A stretch of DNA of 64,000 nt, taken from the NCBI GenBank assembly GCA_026874595.1, contig CM049308.1:11993501-12057500 (forward strand), read 5' to 3'. The notes under the pieces were generated by a model that saw nothing but the letters and a program-made list of their open reading frames with translations, was not told the origin of the DNA and did no database searches. Source of the DNA: Sipunculus nudus. Taxonomy: Eukaryota; Annelida; Sipuncula; Golfingiida; Sipunculidae. The first letter of the stretch is position 1, and every line of letters starts with the position of its first letter. A program made the position numbers and the translations under genes. Positions 59,701 through 64,000 of this stretch are shown here, in pieces.

Positions 59701-62700
59701 GATTCTTTTGGACTACTTTGAGATATATGTCCCATAATAAAAAATGTTAACAGAACATGATATAGGGAAATTAGAATAACCAAGGCCACTTCCTATTAGT
59801 GATGTGCCAATTAATTGATTTTATCAATGATTAGTCATTTTCTTTCATTCCTTAGTCCTGTTCTCACTGAAACATGTATATATGTAAGTAATCCACTTAC
59901 TGTATGGCATAACATAATGTAGTAGGTAACTGATGCTTGATATTTTTGTAGGTTACCTGGAGAAAGAATTCAAGAAAAGTGTTAAAGCTCCAAAACATGT
60001 GAATTTAGAAGCCAAGTCATATACCATTGAAGACAAGAGATATGAGTAAGTTTTGTTCCATAATGGTGGGAAGTGTGAAGCAGAATCTTTCAGTATTTTA
60101 CCTCAATCAGCTGTAGTTAATATGTTATCAACCGGCTTGCTCTGTATTGCCTTTGTATTGACCTACGGGTGGCATATCAGCCCGAGGCCCAAAGGCCAGT
60201 ATCATGGCAATATCCAGCAAGCTGGTTCATGGTTTCTAATAAACAACCATGCATGTTATCAACACAACCAACCATGTACAGTCTCTCTATTTTCACTAAG
60301 TTCTCAAGTAAAACACTTCAGTAGTGCACAGGAGCGGCACCTTCGACATACAACTGTTCTCATTTTCATTCCTGGGCAGTCCATCACAGAACATCATCAC
60401 CCCGGATTATGCCTGTAGAATAAATTTTTGGTGGTGAGTCACTGAGCAAAGTGATGTCTTATGAATCGTGATGCTTGTCGATTTCAGTCCTGGGGTGTTG
60501 CTTCACTGAGTACTCTGATGCTTGGCTGATATGAGCCCACTGTATTAAATTAGTGTTTAAGCCGTATCACCAACAGCATTTATATGAACTTTGAATGACC
60601 TTTGTATCTTGTATTCCGGGGCCTCTGTATCTGTGAGAACAAGAGTGGACAGTTAATAATTATGATTACAATACTGTGTATAGTATGCATAAATATGAAT
60701 ATTTTAATAAATTGTTTCATTACTTCCAACTGTGGCACAATCAATTAGCTTGATAGCTTGAATTTTGGTTGGGTTATAAGGTTATGGAAAAGTAATTGAA
60801 TTTAAGATCAATAATTCAAGGAATCATTATTTTGTAAAGTGTATGTGCCCTGGTCTGGACAGTTATTCTAGCCCCCATTTTATAACTTCAAAAATTTTGG
60901 GGTGTAACATGGTCTTGAACATGGCTTTGGAGCTGGAGGGTCAGACCGTGAATACAGACAGAGCCACATGGAACTAGATAGTAGACAGAGAGTGGATTCT
61001 ACTGCCAAAACCAAGAGCAGCAGCCAGATACAAATAAATATTTTATGGAACTGCTCCATTATGAAACATCTTATTCCTTAGCCCACAGCTCAGCCCTCTG
61101 CAAAATTTCATCCACATTTGTCTAGAACTTTCATAGATATAATGTACACAAACAGACCAACAGGTGTGATCACATAACCTCTTGAAGGTAAATTTATTGT
61201 ATTTTTTACAGTATCTCTGAATTCCTTTCCACACCTGTTACCTCCGTTTGAAGATTCCTTGCCCTATGGAAACACAAAATTGTTCAAGCAAGAAAATAAA
61301 ATGATTTATAATTACAATTTCAACTTCATTCAGTACAGTGTGAAATACAGGCAGTGATTGTACCATTAAAAATGGAAAATTCAAAAGATGGGTATTTGAT
61401 ACATGATGTTTTAAGGCACTTATTTTTAGCAGCCAGTTAACCGCTAATTTCTAGGTTTTATTTTGTCTCGTATATCAGCTTATCCCAACAATTTTAATGT
61501 CCCAGGAGAAAGGTGAAAAGGTTTGGATGAAAAGAGTTTACTGTGCCTTGTTTTTTAGGCATGATTACTGTCACATTGACTTGCTAAGATAAATGATGTT
61601 TTCATGGTACATTATGTATTGTATCAGATGAACTGGGCCATTTAAGTGTTCAGATTATCAAGGTAATACTGTATATTATTTTTCTCAGTGACCTTGATGA
61701 GAAGTACAGGAAGAGGGACAGGTACATTGGGGGTGTTACCATGGACTTTAAGGAACTGGATAAATACAAACCAGATGTCAAGTTAGAGTACATCGACGAT
61801 TCAGGGAGGATGCTGAACGCTAAGGAAGCTTTCAGGCAGCTCTCTCACAGGTTCCACGGGAAGGGCTCTGGCAAAAAGAAAACCGAGAAAAGACAGAAAA
61901 AGCTGGAGGAAGAACAGGTGAGGTTTAAATCCAGTGTGCAGCTTTTTCAGAGATGGATTTCTACAGAGTTAAATAAAAATGATTTTAACTTCATTTCATA
62001 TTTCTCATTTTTCAACACGTCTATAATAGGACTTATACCAACGGTCCATTGGTCCATCTGTCCATCTGTCCGTTAACTTTCACTGCAGTGTTGCTGTGAT
62101 AACTTACCGAGCATTGATTGATTTTCACTTAACTCACCATACTTACCAGTAGATTATCTCACCGGAGTTTGCTTATGGGAAAATCCATGCTTATTTAATG
62201 AGGTCAGAGCTCAAAAGGCTACTTTATGGTGTCACCTTGATAATTTACCAGGAATATGATGGATTTTGACCAAACTCAACAGAAGTATACTTACTTAAGT
62301 TTGATTTCCAGCAAAATCTATTTATATTTGATGAGGTCAGAGGTCACCAGACTGTGGTGGCACCATTCTGACTACCAAAACTCATTTGGATTTTCATGAA
62401 ACTCATAACAAAAATTAACCAATAGAGAATCTCGTCTGAATTACATTCTCAACAAAATTCACATATATTTAATAAGGTCAGAGGCCACAAGATAAGTGAC
62501 ATGTGTATTATGCACCATTTGGTATTTTGCGGTGCTCTTGTTTAACACAGAGTCTTTACTGACTTTTATTGAGGTAGCAAGTCTTTAAAGAAAGTAAAAT
62601 ACAAATTCTGTTATATGTTCAAAAACATTATAAAATGGCAGCCATGCTGAATGCAGAGAACTAAGCACCAGGGGCCTGTTGCAATAACATTTTACTGGAC

Positions 62701-63512
62701 TTAAGCCCAGTTGCGGGCCTAAATACCATTGTGACAATTGTGACGTCATAATGGTTACCATAGTGACACACAGGTGCCCCCGGGCTTAAGTCACCTACAT
62801 GACTTAAGTCACCTTATTGCAACACACCCCTGAGCTTGAAAAGGCTTTCAGCATGAACAAGATATTTATCTGCCTCAGAGTTGGGTTGTCACTAGGGTTC
62901 AACATGATGTCTGTTATGTCTCTTGTGATGAAATTAGTGTTGACCAGAGTGAGAAATGTAAATATTGATTAATGGTCTGATGTTTGTGATTGATTATTGA
63001 TAGAGTTGATTCTCAGGTAAAATATTTATATTGATTGTTAATAAGGGAAAAGTATACAGTTTGTATAGATTTCCCTACCTGATTATGAAGATGTATTTTT
63101 GAATATAATTTTTCTCAGAGCTATTGATAATAGAATTTATTCTTGTCAGAGCCACCAATAATCATATTGATTATCATCACAGCCATTGGTAATAATACTG
63201 GTCTTCTTGCCTCAATCAACATATAAATTTCTCTGTATGTTGTGCCATTTCTAATGAGGTTATTTTGTCATGATTACATTTGATCTGTGCAAGCATCACT
63301 TGGTTATTACAATAACCAGAGCAGGAGGACTGCAACATGTTCATTATGCAAGCAGTGTTTAACTTTATCATTATTGCATATAATTTCAGCTGATGAAAAT
63401 GATGAGCTCCACCGACACTCCCCTCAACACTGTGTCCCTGCTACAAGAAAAACAGAAGATAGAAAAATCACCGTACATTCTACTTAGTGGCAGCAAATCA
63501 TTTACGTCGTAA
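33760..63512 (+). CDS. SART1: SART1, U4/U6.U5 tri-snRNP-associated protein (Snu66 family), complete
   Basis: Eighteen coding exons: 33760-33973, 40017-40077, 40466-40524, 47804-47933, 48418-48520, 49795-49875, 50822-50918, 51823-51965, 52621-52767, 53520-53579, 54814-54998, 55640-55782, 56298-56605, 57498-57605, 59270-59351, 59952-60045, 61689-61917, 63390-63512. All are GT-AG with agreeing phases; 2367 bases, 788 residues plus stop (human about 800). Role, from the family: a tri-snRNP protein needed to form the pre-catalytic spliceosome. Domains seen: basic/RS-like start (1-50), HIND-type motif (about 84-103, [11 protein letters not shown]), core blocks [92 protein letters not shown] and C-terminal [14 protein letters not shown]. 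Confidence 0.98.
34425..34930. repeat. Repeat family T copy in SART1 intron 1
   Basis: Shares ATATTACTCCCTCTGCATTC-type, TCACCGGCCAGGCATCC, GAGCTGTCACTCAAAATGAA and CATGATTGGCTCCGTG lines with the element at 51302-51664 and 21100-21430. The right boundary is not clear. Confidence 0.5.
35100..36037 (+). other. SART1 intron 1, AT-rich stretch
   Basis: About 35150-35350 holds repeated GGAATTC and GAATTCTCATT lines, a degenerate short repeat. About 35992-36034 resembles a short hairpin end of the ACAAGG/TAA family (GAGGACCCATG, GGGTC, GCGAGC then TAA). No gene. Confidence 0.45.
36038..37312 (+). mobile_element. Helitron/Helentron-like element, copy 1 in SART1 intron 1
   Basis: Begins after an A with TTGTATCCGCC and a hairpin GTATCCGC...GCGGATAC. 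Near the end GGCGGATAC repeats the first block reversed, followed by a small hairpin (GTAGTTG loop TTGACTAC), CCGTATT and CTAG with T outside. No target duplication. A CCGCCGCCGCG tract sits near the start. The body carries several GGTGGCGCCACC palindromes about 130 bases apart. No helicase/Rep gene is present, so it is non-autonomous. Confidence 0.75.
37587..39590 (+). mobile_element. Helitron/Helentron-like element, copy 2 in SART1 intron 1
   Basis: Same orientation and ends as copy 1: A|TTGTATCCGTC, hairpin, CGCCGCCGCCGCG, and at the end GGCGGATAC, GTAGTCGCTTGTCGACTAC, CCGTATT, CTAG|T. It is 730 bases longer because of an internal 280-bp array. The many roughly 70-codon frames within (such as APPTFT...) are products of the array. 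Confidence 0.78.
37800..38950 (+). repeat. 280-bp tandem array inside Helitron-like copy 2
   Basis: GCCCTTGGAGAGC occurs at 37865, 38138, 38418 and 38698 (273, 280, 280 bases apart). Each unit has AAATCACTCATATCTC, AAATTCGGCATGCG, GGTGGCGCCACCTACATTC and AATGGTGGCGCCACCTGC-type lines. Copy 1 has only one such GCCCTTGGAGAGC line, at 36311, so the array grew in copy 2 after the two diverged. Confidence 0.9.
40017..40077 (+). CDS. SART1: SART1 exon 2: first half of HIND-type motif
   Basis: Acceptor CTTTCAG, donor CTAA|GTAAGT. Encodes [20 protein letters not shown]. The SLTLEETN run with the next exon's [11 protein letters not shown] forms the Hub1-interacting (HIND) motif known in Snu66/SART1. 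Exit phase 2 places the intron inside the motif. Confidence 0.95.
40466..40524 (+). CDS. SART1: SART1 exon 3: second half of HIND-type motif
   Basis: Acceptor CTTTTCAG, donor AAAG|GTATGT. Completes Asn, then [30 protein letters not shown] is the most conserved wording of the SART1 HIND. Phase 2 in, phase 1 out. Confidence 0.96.
40603..41062. mobile_element. TTAA-flanked MITE (piggyBac-like target)
   Basis: TTAA followed by AGGGGCCCAATCACCT on the left; on the right, AGGTGAATGGGCACCT followed by TTAA. The ends are inverted repeats of 16 bases with few changes. The host repeat X has a single TTAA exactly at this place (GTCCGTTAACTTT), so the TTAA was duplicated by insertion, as piggyBac elements do. 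A 114-codon open frame inside lacks transposase features. Confidence 0.82.
41097..46481 (+). mobile_element. Large element A, right copy with TTA target duplication
   Basis: Starts GCTCAGCTGACTATAAGTC, runs through a GTCCGTCCGTC block and ends TGACCCATAGGTCCCTTGT; TTA stands on both sides (41094-41096, 46482-46484). Reversed copy of 22535-27629. Here the A-specific lines (such as TTTGACCATGGCAC, CAGTTTGC then AGCTCAGCTCCCCAGCTTC, and GTTATGGGCCCAAACATAAT) occur two or three times, near 41.6-42.3 and 43.3-43.9 kb, so this copy has gained tandem units. Without the inserted Helitron-like element it is about 4.2 kb. No transposase. Confidence 0.85.
44643..45849 (+). mobile_element. Helitron/Helentron-like element with exact empty site
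   Basis: Starts TTGTATCGCCAGACATAG with GTCTGG folding back; near the end TGTCTGGCGATAC inverts the first block; then a perfect hairpin GGCACC-AGC-GGTGCC (45822-45836), nine bases and CTAG. Outside stand A and T. The left copy of element A carries the unbroken site (reading ATGATCATTATTTAAATG), so 1207 bases entered with no target duplication. These are Helitron-type features; the inverted subterminal blocks suit the Helentron branch. Internal GGTGGCGCCACCTG near 45290. No Rep/helicase gene. Confidence 0.85.
47017..47453. mobile_element. hAT-like MITE nested in family X
   Basis: Left end CAGGGTTTGCACTTGACC, right end reversed CAGGGTTCACAGGTTGTACC. Rich in CTGGGTAAAACC and TTTACCCA blocks of both orientations. 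Flanking 8-mers GACACAAC and GACATGAA agree at five places, and the intact X copy at 62.5 kb reads GACATGTG there, so they are probably a decayed 8-bp target duplication. Confidence 0.7.
47804..47933 (+). CDS. SART1: SART1 exon 4: helical linker
   Basis: Acceptor GGTTTCAG, donor TCAG|GTCAGG. Encodes [20 protein letters not shown] then [20 protein letters not shown], a charged helical stretch likely to form a coiled coil. Matches the KEELAA-type helix after HIND in SART1. Reading past the donor gives an intron-retained frame to 48108, not supported by the family. Confidence 0.93.
48418..48520 (+). CDS. SART1: SART1 exon 5
   Basis: Acceptor CTTGCAG, donor CGG|GTGAGC. Encodes [20 protein letters not shown] then [26 protein letters not shown] and the following Gln/Glu/Lys helix are standard SART1 wording. 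Leaves in phase 0. Confidence 0.96.
48521..49794 (+). other. SART1 intron 5
   Basis: AT-rich, moderately unique sequence. Contains no frame of note and no repeat family I recognise. Confidence 0.5.
49795..49875 (+). CDS. SART1: SART1 exon 6
   Basis: Acceptor CTGCTAG, donor AAG|GTAAGT; exactly 27 codons. Encodes [20 protein letters not shown] then FGTKKAK, one of the most conserved SART1 segments ([19 protein letters not shown] in vertebrates). Confidence 0.97.
49876..50821 (+). other. SART1 intron 6
   Basis: AT-rich intron without recognised genes or repeats. Confidence 0.5.
50822..50918 (+). CDS. SART1: SART1 exon 7
   Basis: Acceptor TTATACAG, donor AAAG|GTCAGT. Encodes [20 protein letters not shown] then [12 protein letters not shown]. 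SRDLxGLxVEH and FxEGxxxILTLxDK are SART1 signatures. LKVE also fits a sumoylation consensus. Confidence 0.97.
51302..51664. mobile_element. MITE-like element with about 70-base inverted ends, family T
   Basis: The left end (TACTCTCATTAAATA with TTGAATTTTGCTCCCTCTG and CTTCATCGACCTCTGATGA) reappears reversed at the right (GTCATTAGAGGTCGATGAAG, GGATCAAAATTCAACC, TTTAATGAGAGTA). Related pieces occur at 21.1, 27.8 and 34.4 kb. Lies in SART1 intron 7; the short frames inside are not genes. Confidence 0.82.
51823..51965 (+). CDS. SART1: SART1 exon 8
   Basis: Acceptor TGAACAG, donor ATG|GTGAGT. Encodes [20 protein letters not shown] then [20 protein letters not shown] and a Tyr/Glu-rich end (PEYDEYGM). 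LxNVNxVD and NxExxKKKPDYxPY identify the family. Leaves in phase 0. Confidence 0.97.
51966..52620 (+). other. SART1 intron 8
   Basis: AT-rich intron; nothing recognised apart from short TATTTATTA-like tracts. Confidence 0.5.
52621..52767 (+). CDS. SART1: SART1 exon 9
   Basis: Acceptor ACTTGTAG, donor GGA|GTGAGT; 49 codons. Encodes [20 protein letters not shown] then a Gly-rich turn and helix ([16 protein letters not shown]). The LxKYDEE start corresponds to ILSKYDEE of vertebrate SART1. Confidence 0.96.
52768..53519 (+). other. SART1 intron 9
   Basis: AT-rich intron with short A and T runs; no gene or repeat family is recognised. Confidence 0.5.
53520..53579 (+). CDS. SART1: SART1 exon 10
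   Basis: Acceptor TTTTTTTTCAG, donor ATG|GTAAGT; 20 codons, [20 protein letters not shown]. Vertebrate SART1 has an EYLTPEEM at this place. The exon is phase 0 at both ends, so it could be skipped without a frameshift. Confidence 0.93.
53708..53750. repeat. (TA)n microsatellite
   Basis: About 20 TA dinucleotides in SART1 intron 10. Confidence 0.95.
54066..54813 (+). repeat. SART1: 34-bp repeat, 22 units, each with a copy of the exon-11 3' splice site
   Basis: CTGTGATG (or a one-base variant) occurs every 34 bases from 54081 to 54795 with no indel: (54795-54081)/34 is 21, so 22 units. Each carries GATGTTATATTTCAG, then GCCAGGTTTAC. The last unit's TTTCAG is the acceptor of exon 11, and the exon starts GCCAG like the repeat. 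All units keep AG at the acceptor position; variants include TTTTAG and CTGAGATG. Confidence 0.97.
54814..54998 (+). CDS. SART1: SART1 exon 11: basic [15 protein letters not shown] block
   Basis: Acceptor ATATTTCAG (last unit of the 34-bp array), donor TGAC|GTAAGT. Encodes [20 protein letters not shown] then [10 protein letters not shown] and a Gly/Trp-rich part with QDWG and GGQDWDLEM. The basic block is a SART1 signature and a likely nuclear localisation signal. The acceptor choice is fixed by frame: exon 10 ends phase 0 and only this AG gives the conserved protein. Confidence 0.95.
55100..55385 (+). repeat. Degenerate copies of the exon-11 5' splice site region
   Basis: Exon 11 ends GACCTTGAAATGGCTAAAAT then GAC|GTAAGTA. 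Intron 11 holds look-alikes: ACTTTGACCTCC with GGCTAAAATGATTC; GGACCAGAAAATGGCAAAAA; GGACCTAAAAAATGGCTAAA; and GGGGACCTTGAAATGGCTGA. GTAAGTA recurs at 55129 and 55273 and GTAAGC at 55338. The order and spacing are irregular. Confidence 0.7.
55640..55782 (+). CDS. SART1: SART1 exon 12: acidic linker
   Basis: Acceptor GTTACAG, donor GAAG|GTAGGT. Encodes [20 protein letters not shown] then [20 protein letters not shown] and KMEVDEAE. The acidic linker is poorly conserved in the family. VKQE fits the sumoylation consensus. Confidence 0.9.
55783..56297 (+). other. SART1 intron 12
   Basis: Nothing recognised; ordinary AT-rich intron. Confidence 0.5.
56298..56605 (+). CDS. SART1: SART1 exon 13: [21 protein letters not shown]
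   Basis: Acceptor TTTATAG, donor ATG|GTTTGT. 308 bases. Encodes an acidic start ([20 protein letters not shown]), a Gln/Lys helix ([12 protein letters not shown]) and the conserved [35 protein letters not shown]. The donor is weaker than others (GTTTGT), but exon 14 continues the protein in phase 0. Confidence 0.96.
56606..57497 (+). other. SART1 intron 13
   Basis: AT-rich intron without recognised features. Confidence 0.5.
57498..57605 (+). CDS. SART1: SART1 exon 14
   Basis: Acceptor CTTTACAG, donor AAG|GTCAGT; 36 codons. Encodes [20 protein letters not shown] then [18 protein letters not shown](S/T)xVxxD corresponds to IGWSTVNLDEE in vertebrates. Confidence 0.94.
57820..58050 (-). repeat. 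Interspersed repeat related to 14169-15095, reversed
   Basis: Shares, reversed, GGTTCGGATTGGTTTTGGAG and the CACTGACCC-type line with the element at about 14490-14560. Followed by CAGGTGTCGC near 58085, similar to the GGTGGCGCC motif. Boundaries unclear. Confidence 0.5.
58340..58910 (+). repeat. Interspersed repeat family X, intact-looking copy
   Basis: Contains GGTATACCC, CCGTCTGTCCGTTAACTTT, three AATGAGGT lines about 150 bases apart and ends near GTGGTGTTCTTGTAAC. Serves as the unbroken reference for the copy at 40.5-47.5 kb. Confidence 0.7.
59270..59351 (+). CDS. SART1: SART1 exon 15
   Basis: Acceptor ATTTCCAG, donor AAAG|GTGAGT. Encodes [20 protein letters not shown] then LLLAHKK. LDEEPIVNRGLAAALLL is the family equivalent. 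Confidence 0.96.
59952..60045 (+). CDS. SART1: SART1 exon 16
   Basis: Acceptor TTTTGTAG, donor TATGA|GTAAGT. Encodes [20 protein letters not shown] then [12 protein letters not shown], matching the KGLLE...IEDKxxxD stretch of SART1. Phase 1 in, phase 2 out. Confidence 0.94.
60046..61688 (+). other. SART1 intron 16
   Basis: Mostly AT-rich. 60150-60420 is less AT-rich and contains GCCCGAGGCCCAAAGGCC-type inverted words, probably an old repeat. The 121-codon frame from 60053 has no family resemblance. Confidence 0.45.
61689..61917 (+). CDS. SART1: SART1 exon 17: [15 protein letters not shown]
   Basis: Acceptor TTTCTCAG, donor CAG|GTGAGG. Encodes [20 protein letters not shown], then [40 protein letters not shown] and [16 protein letters not shown]. 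YKPDVKxEYxDxxGR and [17 protein letters not shown] are the strongest SART1 signatures in the window. Confidence 0.98.
62025..62545 (+). repeat. Interspersed repeat family X copy in SART1 intron 17
   Basis: CCATCTGTCCGTTAACTTTC, GATTTTCACTTAACTCACC, AATGAGGTCAGAG lines and TATTATGCACC, ending near GGTGCTCTTGTTTAAC. Same orientation as the copy at 58340. Confidence 0.7.
62669..62832. mobile_element. 164-bp MITE with CAGGGG ends
   Basis: CAGGGGCCTGTTGCAATAA on the left; reversed right end CAGGGGTGTGTTGCAATAA. Inside, ACTTAAGCCC and GGGCTTAAGT form a second inverted pair. Flanking 8-mers do not match, so the target duplication is lost or of another length. Confidence 0.85.
63390..63512 (+). CDS. 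SART1: SART1 exon 18, C-terminus and stop
   Basis: Acceptor ATTTCAG. 40 codons and [23 protein letters not shown] then [20 protein letters not shown]. MSSxDTPLxTVxLLQEKQK and PYIxLSGS are the family's C-terminus; the terminal NANTITK-type tail of vertebrates is shorter here. Another frame across this exon is a shadow. Confidence 0.97.
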   Translation: MMKMMSSTDTPLNTVSLLQEKQKIEKSPYILLSGSKSFTS

Positions 63513-64000
63513 GTTGTTTCACATTCCGTAATTACCATGAAACTCGTTGAAAGTTATATAGTAAAAATTAAAATAAAGTGTTTAAACAAAAGAAAAGAAC
63601 TTAGTAGATGTGTTCTTTTAAAAAACAGGAGATAATTTATGCTTGCTTGCAGATTTTGCTGAAAAATATTCAGGGTATTTTGTTTTATCTCTAGTCTTTA
63701 AATCAAGTTGAAATGTAAAAATAAGTGCTTGGCTAACTCTAAACAATGAACTGTTAAAATTGGCTTTTGCTTTTCAATTGACTTTCTGGTTTGCTTTAAA
63801 AATGGTTGATTTTGAAACCATTTAGGCTGATAATTCAGCATTAGACTTAAAGTTAAATGGAAAATTATTTGTCTCATAATCTGCTCAACGCTAATACAAA
63901 TTTTGTGACAGTTTAACGTAGAATCCTTGAGTGAAACTGCTCATTTGTTAGCTTAATGTTGATAATTGTTGGAACAATGGACTTATTCAGCAATATTTTT
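63513..64000 (+). other. SART1: SART1 3' UTR and downstream DNA
   Basis: The first 60-90 bases are probably 3' UTR up to the poly(A) signal. The rest is AT-rich with nothing recognised. Confidence 0.5.
63572..63577 (+). terminator. SART1: Poly(A) signal AATAAA of SART1
   Basis: Canonical hexamer 60 bases after the stop codon, followed within 25 bases by GTGTTT. Implies a very short 3' UTR. Confidence 0.7.

Noticed and set aside
60053..60418. 121-codon frame in SART1 intron 16
   Set aside because: No family resemblance, and exons 16 and 17 join correctly without it.

Overview
The window is nuclear DNA of an animal, AT-rich, with long repeat-filled introns and GT-AG splicing. The repeat types point to a marine lophotrochozoan, most likely a mollusc: ACAAGG...GAGC/TAA interspersed elements ending in runs of GGAC, short TGACCTTTGACC arrays, GGTGGCGCCACC-bearing repeats and many short inverted-repeat elements. 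Phylum is an inference. I found no bacterial or viral gene, rRNA, tRNA or CRISPR array.

Two protein genes diverge from each other. On the minus strand, 1-20502 holds nine exons of MIS18BP1 (KNL2/M18BP1), the centromere licensing factor. The exons join with consistent phases and encode a Ser/Thr-Pro-rich and acidic N-terminal region, the SANTA domain (three exons), a CENP-C-like motif and a Lys-rich region with 23-residue repeats that runs off the left edge. On the plus strand, 33760-63512 holds the complete SART1 (Snu66-type tri-snRNP protein) gene: 18 coding exons, 788 residues, from the RS-like start to the C-terminal block, with an AATAAA signal 60 bases after the stop codon.

Between the genes (20.5-33.7 kb) lie old repeats, one arm of a large inverted repeat, AT microsatellites, a weak candidate promoter near 29.15 kb and a short inverted-repeat element just upstream of SART1.

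The introns carry much of the interest. SART1 intron 3 is a nested stack of transposable elements in which interrupted copies can be read against intact ones, giving exact insertion points. SART1 intron 1 holds two further Helitron/Helentron-like elements. SART1 exon 11 is flanked upstream by a 34-bp repeat of exactly 22 units, each carrying a copy of the exon's 3' splice site, and downstream by degenerate copies of its own 5' splice site. In MIS18BP1, a 90-bp duplication copies a 5' splice site and the exon end beside it. The window gives no direct sign of how the two genes might work together; one acts in the spliceosome, the other at centromeres.
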